From Planctomycetaceae bacterium (GTDB lineage: Bacteria; Planctomycetota; Planctomycetia; Pirellulales; Thermoguttaceae), in contig JAIRPZ010000116.1 of the NCBI GenBank assembly GCA_031256755.1, positions 1 to 8,325 on the forward strand: DNA of 8,325 bases, given 5' to 3'. Positions 1 to 6,030 of this stretch are shown here, piece by piece. The notes under the pieces are model-generated. The model did no database searches, had not been told where the DNA came from, and worked only from the letters and a program-made list of their open reading frames with translations. Each line of letters opens with the position of its first letter. Position 1 is the stretch's first letter. Made by a program: the position numbers and the translations under genes.

Positions 1-40
1 GTTTGTCCGCAGGCAGCAATTTAATCGTTAATTGCAATTC

Positions 41-174
41 TTATATTGACGAAAACAATCTTTCGAGTATTTCATCCAACGCTGTTTCCACGTTTCCGTT
101 AAACGGCGTGAACGGTATCCCGAAGTGTTCGAAAACTTTTTCAAATCGTTTGCAGCCGTTTGTTTTTCAACCAG
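41..174 (-). pseudogene. Possible broken 3' part of the 76-aa gene
   Basis: After the TAA stop of the small ORF at 175-405, the same frame continues in a protein-like way (LVEKQTAANDLKK) up to a run of five A on the minus strand (T-run 137-141). From there a different frame is protein-like to a TAA at 41-43, reading VFEHFGIPFTPFNGN and ending ILERLFSSI. One extra A in the run plus one changed stop codon would join everything into a single protein of about 122 residues. No start codon lies in the second frame, so it is unlikely to be a gene of its own. I infer a decayed gene with one nonsense codon and one frameshift; a sequencing error at the homopolymer could explain only the frameshift. No family is recognised. 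Confidence 0.35.
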
Positions 175-405
175 TTATGTTTTTTCATAAATTTCAGCGG
201 TTGTATCAACAAGCAACTCTTCCAGAGAACCGGCAACTTCACGAGGATTATAGACATTGCCGTCATAGAAACTGTCCCCGTCTTCAAACTCTGTAACATA
301 CCAAATCCACCTTTCGTTGCCGTTTGCATCTTTGACTTGCATCGGACGCAGAAATGCTCCCGTTGTATAAATTAACGGCATCGTATTTTCAACTTGATAC
401 GTCAT
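175..405 (-). CDS. Small hypothetical protein coupled to the nuclease gene
   Basis: This 76-aa ORF starts with ATG one base after the stop codon of the restriction endonuclease candidate. Its ribosome site, AAAGGAG at 412-418, lies inside the last codons of that gene with a 6-nt spacing, so translation is probably coupled. The protein is acidic and aromatic-rich in its middle (WIWYVTEFEDGDSFYDGN), has no signal peptide or membrane segment, and I recognise no family. Tight coupling suggests a partner of the nuclease or of the whole island. The frame stops at EIYEKT, but protein-like sequence continues beyond the stop (41-174), so this may be the front part of a damaged gene of about 122 residues. 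Function is unknown. Confidence 0.6.
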   Translation of the reverse strand: MTYQVENTMPLIYTTGAFLRPMQVKDANGNERWIWYVTEFEDGDSFYDGNVYNPREVAGSLEELLVDTTAEIYEKT

Positions 406-406
406 C

Positions 407-1363
407 TTACGCTCCTTTCAGAAATTTTTCCTGGATTTGTGTAAAATTCTTGACACTTTCAAAGAACTCATCTAACTCCTGATAATTCTTGAAAATGTAT
501 TCCTGCTTAATTTTCATAAACGGATTTTTCTGGACTTCACGCTGAAACTTCTGTTTGTTTTCTTCTTCCGCAATGATGTAAAGTTTAATCCGCAACTTAT
601 GAATTTGATAAAGCCGCAGCAGTCCTTTCGTAATATCCGTTGTATGCTCGACTTCAAATGCATGTGTCGGATAACCTTCTTCGTCAAACCATATCACATC
701 AACAAAGCGGACCGAATCAATACTGATAGACGGAATGCTTTCTTTCGGCACTTCCTTCTCGGAACATAAATCGCCGAGCGTTCCGTAAATGCTTTGTTTG
801 CCTCTGTCCGGTGTATATGTCCGGTAGTTAAGATAACTTCCGATTAAAATCAGTTTGGCTTGAATATCGGCGTGCGTCAGCGGCGTATTGTCCGCAACCT
901 CGATATTGATAATTTTTGATATTTCTTTTAACCGGCTTAAATCTTTTGTATGATTGGAAAAGAAAATTTCGGCAACCTTGTTGCAATACAATTCCGGGAT
1001 TTCCTCCAAAACAACACCGTCTTCCACAGCCAAACAATGGAATTGATAATTCCCCGTGCTATTCCGCCGTAATTTATGTATATTTGTAACGAAAACAGAA
1101 AGCGAGCCGACGTTGATTTCCATTTTCGTTTTGAATTTCTTTACAAGAACAAAAGCCCCTTCCCGTTTATAATTGTCTAAATCAGCAATTCCTTTCTGCG
1201 TCATTCCATGCCAATCAGCACTGCCGCCGGCAATCAAATAGGGCAGACCGTTTTCATCGATAAAAAGTTTCCTTGTCTTTTTGATGAGTTTCGTTTTCTG
1301 AATTCGCTCCAATTCTTTCAGAACTAATGCCCGGTCTTTGTCGGTAAATTTTTCAACTTTCAT
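407..1363 (-). CDS. Putative type II restriction endonuclease (PD-(D/E)XK-like)
   Basis: A 318-aa soluble protein. The C-terminal third carries the likely catalytic core: a strand with D222 (RFVDVIWF), a turn (DEEGYPTH), then AFEVEHTTDITKGLLRL with E237 and E239, followed by the hydrophobic strand IKLYIIAE. The D-X14-E-X-E spacing resembles BamHI (D94, E111, E113), where Glu replaces the usual Lys of PD-(D/E)XK nucleases. The N-terminal two thirds, with many basic residues (about 8-33 and 74-101), could recognise DNA; that is inference. The gene follows a truncated methyltransferase by 21 bp, the usual position of a cognate endonuclease, and overlaps the ribosome site of the next small ORF. 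There is no Shine-Dalgarno site; an extended -10 box ends 6 nt before the ATG, suggesting a leaderless or nearly leaderless transcript. If active it needs protection from another methyltransferase. It could also be a nuclease with a different defence role. Confidence 0.65.
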   Translation of the reverse strand: MKVEKFTDKDRALVLKELERIQKTKLIKKTRKLFIDENGLPYLIAGGSADWHGMTQKGIADLDNYKREGAFVLVKKFKTKMEINVGSLSVFVTNIHKLRRNSTGNYQFHCLAVEDGVVLEEIPELYCNKVAEIFFSNHTKDLSRLKEISKIINIEVADNTPLTHADIQAKLILIGSYLNYRTYTPDRGKQSIYGTLGDLCSEKEVPKESIPSISIDSVRFVDVIWFDEEGYPTHAFEVEHTTDITKGLLRLYQIHKLRIKLYIIAEEENKQKFQREVQKNPFMKIKQEYIFKNYQELDEFFESVKNFTQIQEKFLKGA

Positions 1364-1369
1364 AGCAGA

Positions 1370-1378
1370 ATTATATCA
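1370..1378 (-). promoter_or_regulatory. Extended -10 promoter of the endonuclease gene
   Basis: The minus strand reads TGATATAAT, a consensus extended -10 element (TGnTATAAT). It is followed by six bases and then the ATG at 1363, which would place transcription start at or next to the start codon. No good -35 box lies at the standard distance; a TTGACA occurs only 7 bp upstream, too close to work with this box. The element lies between the truncated methyltransferase stop and the nuclease start, so the nuclease may be expressed independently of the methyltransferase. Confidence 0.5.
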
Positions 1379-1384
1379 CAAGTG

Positions 1385-2065
1385 TCAAGCAATGGAAGAG
1401 TCCCTTGCATTGTAATACGGCGGCGAGGTAAAGGTTAGGTGAACGCTTTCGTCCGGCACAACTTTTAATGCTTCTAAAACGTCCGCATTCACGACCGTAT
1501 TTTTCAGAAACGGATAGGTCTCGGTATGCGGAATCGTGTTTTTATTTTGGTTCGCTGCTGCAAAAAACTGTTTGTAAATGACTGTCCGAACCATTTCGTT
1601 TGGATGATTAACAAGCGGTTTCAATCCGCTTTCAATTTCTTTGTCGCTGCCGAGTACCAGCAGCGCGCGGATTGCCTGACACACAACTTTCGGGTCTGTG
1701 TCTTTGAGAAAGTTAAAAAGAATTGATTTATTCTCGGTGCTGCGCTGCCGTCCGATGGCGGAAACAATCTCACGGCGGACGTTGGTGTCGGTTTCGTGCT
1801 GATAGACGAGAAATAAAATGTTTGCATCGGAATTTTCTTTTAGTTTTCCGATATTTTTCGCAGCAAGTTGGCGTATTTCGGAATTTTCGTGTTTGAGCAG
1901 TCCGTAGAGAAATTCAGCGTTAAAATCGTCCGGCAGATGTCCCAAGTGTTTCAACGCAAACACAATGCTTCCCGTGTCCCGGTTTCGGATGATGAATTTC
2001 GCAAAATCGCCGTTTCGGGAACGTTTGATGTCGGTAATGTGTTCTTTCGTCAACGTTGCGGACAT
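1385..2065 (-). CDS. HEAT-repeat DNA methyltransferase, C-terminally truncated
   Basis: From the ATG at 2065 the protein has 226 residues. Residues about 51-170 form roughly four HEAT-like helical repeats (for example RQLAAKNIGKL, RREIVSAIGR, CQAIRALLVLGS). Then comes the start of an amino-methyltransferase core: VVNADVLEAL, ESVHLTFTSPPYYNARD, with the catalytic TSPPY at 213-217, the form common in N4-cytosine and some N6-adenine enzymes. The protein stops seven residues after YYNA. In this motif order the target-recognition region and the SAM-binding FxGxG motif should follow, but no frame in the next 21 bp before the endonuclease gene encodes them. The enzyme is therefore almost certainly inactive, and the cut is probably a deletion. 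The frame stays open upstream to ATG 2164 and GTG 2170 (MKSLVLVIVLTSC), but that stretch lies in the direct repeat and is frame-disrupted in the other copy, so I prefer 2065. No clear ribosome site precedes any candidate start. Confidence 0.75.
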   Translation of the reverse strand: MSATLTKEHITDIKRSRNGDFAKFIIRNRDTGSIVFALKHLGHLPDDFNAEFLYGLLKHENSEIRQLAAKNIGKLKENSDANILFLVYQHETDTNVRREIVSAIGRQRSTENKSILFNFLKDTDPKVVCQAIRALLVLGSDKEIESGLKPLVNHPNEMVRTVIYKQFFAAANQNKNTIPHTETYPFLKNTVVNADVLEALKVVPDESVHLTFTSPPYYNARDSSIA

Positions 2066-2303
2066 TGCAGCAGTATTCGGACTTTTCGGAGGTTTCCCGA
2101 AATTTACCCGAAAACGTTTTATTTTACAAGAGGTCAGAACGATGACAAGGACAAGGGACTTCATTATCACACGGCATTATCCCTGCGGTCATCGGCATTG
2201 CGAGACAGCAAGCCGGAAGCACAGCACCCTGCACTTCCGGCTCAAAAAGTTTCACCGCATTGATGCTATCTTGCGGATGTTATCTTGCGAAGAGCAACCC
2301 GGT
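2047..2303. repeat. Long direct repeat, copy 1 (glutamine synthetase tail)
   Basis: This 257-bp segment matches 3524-3778 with about 12 substitutions and two single-base indels by hand alignment (about 94-95 percent identity). Read on the minus strand it starts with ACCGGGTTGCTCTTCGC, the equivalent of the last codons of the glutamine synthetase gene, although no such gene precedes it here. It continues through a hairpin and ends at the start region of the HEAT methyltransferase gene. It is therefore a displaced copy of the glutamine synthetase 3' end and downstream spacer. The boundaries are sharp: TCGTCAACG on one side and CGGT on the other, with no similarity beyond. Confidence 0.9.
2211..2242 (-). 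other. RNA hairpin in repeat copy 1
   Basis: The minus strand reads AGCCGGAAG, 14 bases, CTTCCGGCT. In RNA the inner 14 bases extend the stem by T-G, G-T, C-G, A-T and G-C pairs, giving about 14 bp with a GGTG loop. On the plus strand the two wobble pairs become mismatches, so the structure favours minus-strand RNA. No proper T-tract follows. It is the same element found behind the glutamine synthetase gene in copy 2. Confidence 0.6.
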
Positions 2304-2409
2304 TCCGTTTTTGTAATTGTTTCTGATACTGTTTGATAACTGCTTGTTTCAAGTCCTTGCCGGAAACAAGATATTTATCAAAACTGCGGATATTCTTTTC
2401 CGTCATCAT
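2266..2409 (-). CDS. 47-aa ORF, likely 5' stub of a lost gene
   Basis: ATG at 2409 (the first of two adjacent ATGs) is preceded by GAAGGA at 2416-2421 with 6-nt spacing, one of the best ribosome sites in the window. The product runs MMTEKNIRSFDKYLVSG, then a Lys/Gln-rich helical stretch (LKQAVIKQYQKQLQKRNR), and ends ALRKITSAR. The first 35 or so codons are unique; the last dozen are read from the direct repeat in a frame different from that of the glutamine synthetase tail. I infer that this is the beginning of a longer gene, co-transcribed with the adenine methyltransferase 54 bp upstream and cut by recombination at the repeat border. An intact restriction endonuclease partner of that methyltransferase would be the natural original, but the sequence does not prove it. 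It may still be expressed as a small basic protein. Confidence 0.5.
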   Translation of the reverse strand: MMTEKNIRSFDKYLVSGKDLKQAVIKQYQKQLQKRNRVALRKITSAR

Positions 2410-2463
2410 TATTTGTCCTTCAAAAATATCCGCCTTCCTGTTATGCTGTTAATTTTTCCATTG

Positions 2464-3513
2464 CTAAAATAATACCGGCTCTGCGGTTTTTGACACATTT
2501 GATAGTTTGGAACGACGATTCGACGTTTTCGATTCGTCTTTTTTCACGGTCAGCACAACATCATCAATTTCAGGAAACGGATTACCGCATTGAAAACCGG
2601 TCAATCCCGTTTTACGAAAATGCTCCAAACGCCGTATCGTCAATTCGGCAAATATCGGGTCGTTATCAAACGTAAACACACGCCGGTTTAATTTTTCACC
2701 GGCAATCAATGTTGTGCCGGAATGGGCGAAAAAATCGGCAACCAAATCATTTTCACTGCTGCTCGCTTTGATAATCCGCTCAATACATTTTAACGGTTTC
2801 TGCGCATAACAACCGGTTACGTTTTCGTGCAAGCGGTAAAATACCTGCTGCACGTCAACCCACACGTTGCCTGCCCGAATGTTCCCGGACTTACTGCGCT
2901 GCATATTATCGGTTCGTTCACCATTGACTTGTTTATAATATCCCTGCCGCAGTATCTTCGGAATATCCGTGTATTCTGCATCAACATGAAAAACAGGATT
3001 GCCCTTTGTGTAGTATAAACATTCCTGCCGGACAGCCATCCAGTTTTTTTGCGTGCCGTAGCCGCGCTGGTTGCGCATAGTGATAAAACTGCGCGACTGT
3101 AAGTCGGAATAATTCCGCATCATTATCATAAAATCCGGCAGCGGCTGAAATCCTTCGCGCTGGTCTGCGCCGAGCCAAATATACAAACTTGCATTCTCCG
3201 CAAGAACTGCAATGTTATTTTCAATCCAATGTTTTGACCAATTCACATAATCAGCGAGATTGCGTTTTGATAAACAATCCGTGTTCTCTGCTCCGACAAC
3301 AACGTTATAGGGAGGGTCTTGAACAGCAAGCGTTGCTTTTTCTCCGTTAAAAATTTTTTCTACGCTGTTTGAATCGGCTGCGTCTAATAAACCGACTTTA
3401 TGTCCTGCAACCGAATCAATCCAAATATCGCCGGACTTTAAGCGGCAGTAAGGTAATAATCGTTTGCGAATTTCAGGAGCATTATCTAAACGTGTAAAGG
3501 GTTCTACAGACAT
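2464..3513 (-). CDS. Beta-type DNA adenine-N6 methyltransferase
   Basis: The 349-aa protein has the motif order of beta-class (N6_N4 family) enzymes: catalytic DPPYN at residues 66-70, then the central target-recognition region, the motif QKPL at about 238-241, and SAM-binding DFFAHSGTT at 260-268 followed by LNRRVFTFDNDP. The His in place of Gly in the FxGSGTT motif is, from memory, normal for this subfamily, as are PFTRLDNAPEIRKRLLPYC at the start and the ending IRRLEHFRKTGLTGFQ. DPPYN points to N6-methyladenine. All motifs are present and length is normal, so it looks functional. The start at 3513 lies 11 bp beyond the direct repeat; the ribosome site is weak (GAG in GACGAGAAAAAC). It is followed by the 47-aa stub and may be the remaining methylase of a type II system, or protect the genome from the endonuclease at 407-1363. 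Confidence 0.88.
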   Translation of the reverse strand: MSVEPFTRLDNAPEIRKRLLPYCRLKSGDIWIDSVAGHKVGLLDAADSNSVEKIFNGEKATLAVQDPPYNVVVGAENTDCLSKRNLADYVNWSKHWIENNIAVLAENASLYIWLGADQREGFQPLPDFMIMMRNYSDLQSRSFITMRNQRGYGTQKNWMAVRQECLYYTKGNPVFHVDAEYTDIPKILRQGYYKQVNGERTDNMQRSKSGNIRAGNVWVDVQQVFYRLHENVTGCYAQKPLKCIERIIKASSSENDLVADFFAHSGTTLIAGEKLNRRVFTFDNDPIFAELTIRRLEHFRKTGLTGFQCGNPFPEIDDVVLTVKKDESKTSNRRSKLSNVSKTAEPVLF

Positions 3514-3523
3514 ATTGTTTTTC

Positions 3524-3778
3524 TCGTCAACGTTGCGGGCATTGCAGCAGTATTCGGACTTTTCGGATGTCTTCCGAAATTTACCCGAAAAGTTTTATTT
3601 TACAAGAGGTCAGAGCAATGAGAAGGACAAGGGACTTCATTATCACACGGCATTATCCCTGCGGTCACCGGCATTGCGAAACAGCAAGCCGGAAGCACAG
3701 CATCCTGCACTTCCGGCTCAAAAGTTTCACCGCTTTGATGCTATCTTGCGGATGTTATCTTGCGAAGAGCAACTCGGT
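3524..3778. repeat. Long direct repeat, copy 2 (genuine glutamine synthetase tail)
   Basis: This 255-bp copy overlaps the last codons of the glutamine synthetase gene (TELLFAR and stop at 3755) and the entire spacer up to 11 bp before the adenine methyltransferase start. Compared with 2047-2303 it lacks one C in the run at about 3591 and one A at about 3720. Just inside its right end the 9-mer TATCTTGCG occurs twice with period 14 (3742-3750 and 3756-3764), overlapping the glutamine synthetase stop codon. Because it is continuous with the complete gene, this copy is probably the original arrangement. Confidence 0.9.
3687..3718 (-). terminator. 3' hairpin behind glutamine synthetase
   Basis: About 36 nt after the TAA of the glutamine synthetase gene the minus strand forms AGCCGGAAG ... 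CTTCCGGCT, extended inward by wobble and Watson-Crick pairs to about 14 bp with a GATG loop. The position fits a transcription end or an mRNA-stabilising 3' structure. The following bases (TGCTGTTTCGC) are only weakly T-rich, so it is not a textbook intrinsic terminator. The only difference from copy 1 falls in the loop, so pairing is preserved. Confidence 0.5.
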
Positions 3779-5920
3779 ATATGTCGGCATCGGCCAGAGT
3801 GCGTCGTCCGCAGCCGTTTCCAGTTCGTCCGCCGTTTTCCGAAGTGCCGTCATCGCCGGTATCACCTTGCCGCAATAATACTCCGCCGTCTCCTGAACGG
3901 ACTCTTCCGGTACAGAAACCGCCAGTTTCTTCAACTTCGCCAACTGCTCAATCAGCGTGTCAATCAGACCGTCCAAGCCGTGAATCAGTTCCTTCTGCAA
4001 CTTCGTTGTTGCCGCCGAAGTAAGTACCGTTTTGTATTTCAGCACCGCCGGAAGAATCATCGTTTCCGCAATTTCAATCGCCGATTCCGCTTCAATGCGA
4101 ATCGTCTTGATGTAGTTCTCCGCATAAATTTCATGCCGGCTGTCCGCTTCGATTTTGCTGAAAACCTTGTACTTCGTCATCAAGTCCACCGTCTTTTTGC
4201 TGTTAATCAGCGGAAGACATTCCGCAGTCGTGATGAGGTTCGGCAAGCCCCGTTTCTTCGCCTCTTTTTTCCACTCGTCCGAGTAGCAGTTGCCGTTGAA
4301 CAAGACCGCCTGATGTTCCTTGATGGTCTTGCAAACAATGTCATGCACTGCCGCATTGAAGTCCTTTTTCGATTTCAATGCTTCTTCCAGCAAGCCCGCC
4401 ATATAGTCCAGCGATTCCGCTACAATCGTGTTCAGCACGGTTGTTGACCGCGCCACGTTTTGACTCGAACCGACAGCGCGGAATTCAAACTTGTTGCCGG
4501 TGAACGCAAAAGGACTCGTCCGGTTCCGGTCTTCGCTGTGCCGTTTGAGCGGCGGAAGAATTGACACGCCGATTTCAATCGGGTCTTGTTTTTTCGCCGC
4601 TGCCGCTGTGCCTTCGGCAAGTTTATGAAACACTTCGTCCAACGCGCCGCCGAGGAAAACGCTCATAATAGCCGGCGGTGCCTCGTTTGCACCCAAACGA
4701 TGGTCGTTGTTGGCACCGCTGACACTCATCCGCAGCAGGTCGCCGTACTGATGAACCGCACGGAGAACCGCCGACGTGAAGAAAAGGAACTGGGCGTTTT
4801 CGTGCGGCGTGTCGCCGGGGTCAAGCAGATTTTCCCCTTCGTCCGTCATCATTGACCAGTTAGTGTGTTTGCCGCTGCCGTTGATGCCGGCAAAGGGTTT
4901 TTCGTGGAGCAGGCAGTAAAAACCGTGCCGCACGGCGATATTCCGAAGCAACTGCATCAGCAGCATTTGATGGTCAACGGCGAGGTTTGCCGGTTCAAAA
5001 AGCGGTGCAACTTCAAACTGCGCCGGTGCGACTTCATTATGACGTGTGCGGACGGGAATACCGAGCAGGATGGCTTCGTATTCCAGTTCCGTCATAAAAC
5101 CGATGACGCGTTCAGGAATGGAACCGAAATAATTGTCTTCGAGTTCCTGTCCTTTCGGCGGTTTGGCACCGAAAAGCGTTCTGCCGGTCACCTGCAAATC
5201 CGGGCGGAGAGCGGCAAGACGGCGGTCAATGAGGAAGTATTCCTGTTCGGCACCGACAGTCGGATAAACGTGTTTGGCTTTTTTGTTACCGAAAAGTTTC
5301 AGAACCCGCAGCGATTGCTGTTCGAGAGCCGCCATAGAGCGGAGCAGCGGAGTCCGCATATCGAGGGCTTCGCCTGTCCAACTGACGAAAAGTGTCGGAA
5401 TGACGAGGGTTGCGCCGTTTTTGTGCCGGAAAATGAAGGCGGGACTGGACGGGTCCCAAGCGGTGTAGCCGCGTGCTTCGAAAGTGGCTCGGAGACCGCC
5501 GGAGGGGAAACTGCTGGCATCCGGTTCGCCGCGGACGAGTTCGCTGCCGCTGAATTTGGCGATGGCGGCACCGGGACCGGCGGGAATGACGAAACAATCA
5601 TGTTTCTCGGCGGTGCTGCCGGTCATCGGCTGAAACCAGTGGGTAAAGTGGGTTGCGCCATGTTCCAACGCCCAGGCGCACATGGCTTTGGCGACGGTTT
5701 CGGCGATGCCGGGGTCGAGTTGTTTGGAATTTTGGATGGTGTTTTGCAGGGACTCAAAAACCTTTTCGGGGAGGCGTTCCTTCTGAACTTCGGTGTTGAA
5801 GGTGTGATTGCCGAAAAGCGATTTCAGGTCGGAGGTTTTTCCGGCGAAAGGGACGGCGGAGGAATTCGGGTCGGCAGCGATGTCGACGAGGATTTTTTGA
5901 CGGACACTGTTTGAGGGCAT
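3755..5920 (-). CDS. glnN: Type III glutamine synthetase (GlnN)
   Basis: Glutamine synthetase, cytoplasmic, joins ammonia to glutamate using ATP. At 721 residues it has the length of the type III family (about 700-730), far longer than types I and II. Visible motifs: N-terminal HWFQPMTG (94-101), metal/glutamate-site GAEQEYF (223-229), HNEVAPAQFE (294-303), NGSGKHTNW (347-355), DHRLGANEAPPA (406-417) and the ATP/phosphate-binding NRTSPFAFTGNKFEFRA (466-482). All are intact and the end, WPMPTYTELLFAR, is family-like, so the enzyme looks functional. The ATG at 5920 follows AAGGA at 5932-5936 with a long 11-nt spacing. A sigma-54 promoter about 90 bp upstream indicates control by nitrogen supply. 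The last codons are part of the long direct repeat whose second copy lies 1.5 kb downstream. Codon use is GC-rich, unlike the restriction genes to its left. Long plus-strand frames across it are shadows. Confidence 0.97.
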   Translation of the reverse strand: MPSNSVRQKILVDIAADPNSSAVPFAGKTSDLKSLFGNHTFNTEVQKERLPEKVFESLQNTIQNSKQLDPGIAETVAKAMCAWALEHGATHFTHWFQPMTGSTAEKHDCFVIPAGPGAAIAKFSGSELVRGEPDASSFPSGGLRATFEARGYTAWDPSSPAFIFRHKNGATLVIPTLFVSWTGEALDMRTPLLRSMAALEQQSLRVLKLFGNKKAKHVYPTVGAEQEYFLIDRRLAALRPDLQVTGRTLFGAKPPKGQELEDNYFGSIPERVIGFMTELEYEAILLGIPVRTRHNEVAPAQFEVAPLFEPANLAVDHQMLLMQLLRNIAVRHGFYCLLHEKPFAGINGSGKHTNWSMMTDEGENLLDPGDTPHENAQFLFFTSAVLRAVHQYGDLLRMSVSGANNDHRLGANEAPPAIMSVFLGGALDEVFHKLAEGTAAAAKKQDPIEIGVSILPPLKRHSEDRNRTSPFAFTGNKFEFRAVGSSQNVARSTTVLNTIVAESLDYMAGLLEEALKSKKDFNAAVHDIVCKTIKEHQAVLFNGNCYSDEWKKEAKKRGLPNLITTAECLPLINSKKTVDLMTKYKVFSKIEADSRHEIYAENYIKTIRIEAESAIEIAETMILPAVLKYKTVLTSAATTKLQKELIHGLDGLIDTLIEQLAKLKKLAVSVPEESVQETAEYYCGKVIPAMTALRKTADELETAADDALWPMPTYTELLFAR

Positions 5921-5972
5921 AGTGCTGATTTTCCTTATAACGGGGATGAAACGTGAAAACAGTTCTTTTTTA

Positions 5973-5987
5973 CCGGAACGTTTCCGG
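5973..5987. promoter_or_regulatory. Palindrome in the glutamine synthetase leader
   Basis: CCGGAA-3 nt-TTCCGG, a 6-bp inverted repeat downstream of the predicted sigma-54 start, in the 5' leader. On the minus strand it belongs to the sequence GATTTGCCGGAAAC, which is repeated near the palindrome at 6031-6045. It may be an operator or a small leader hairpin. GCCGGAAAC-type words are frequent in this genome segment, so chance occurrence is possible. Confidence 0.3.
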
Positions 5988-6011
5988 CAAATCTGTTCTT
6001 ACTGCATTTAT

Positions 6012-6027
6012 AGCAAAGATTGTGCCA
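6012..6027 (-). promoter_or_regulatory. Sigma-54 promoter of the glutamine synthetase gene
   Basis: The minus strand reads TGGCACAATCTTTGCT. This matches the sigma-54 consensus TGGCAC-N5-TTGC(A/T) at every fixed position, with the required GG-N10-GC spacing (-24/-12). Transcription should start near 6001, giving a leader of about 80 nt. Nitrogen-regulated glutamine synthetase promoters of this type are well known (glnAp2 in enteric bacteria), so an NtrC-like activator is expected; none is encoded in the window. Confidence 0.85.
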
Positions 6028-6030
6028 AAC

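Noticed and set aside
1376..1390. TTGACA near the endonuclease start as a -35 box
   Set aside because: Only 7 bp separate it from the -10 box TATAAT, too short for sigma-70 recognition.
2066..2170. Lipoprotein-like start (MKSLVLVIVLTSC) in frame with the HEAT methyltransferase; the other copy gives MKSLVLLIALTSC
   Set aside because: In copy 2 the frame ends after 19 residues, no ribosome site precedes either, and export makes no sense for a DNA methyltransferase. The lipobox look is probably chance.
2142..2336. Plus-strand small ORF with a ribosome-like AGAGGT before ATG, present in both repeat copies (MTRTRDFII / MRRTRDFII)
   Set aside because: The C-termini diverge by frameshift between copies, the sequence overlaps the 3' hairpin of the opposite strand, and composition is not protein-like.
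3464..4447. Plus-strand open frame of 327 codons across the repeat and glutamine synthetase end
   Set aside because: Arg/Phe/Gln-rich composition typical of antisense shadow; it spans a repeat and the real gene on the other strand.
4865..5914. Long plus-strand open frame of 349 codons opposite the glutamine synthetase gene
   Set aside because: The minus strand encodes an intact enzyme with all family motifs; the plus frame is a codon-bias shadow with no recognisable motifs.
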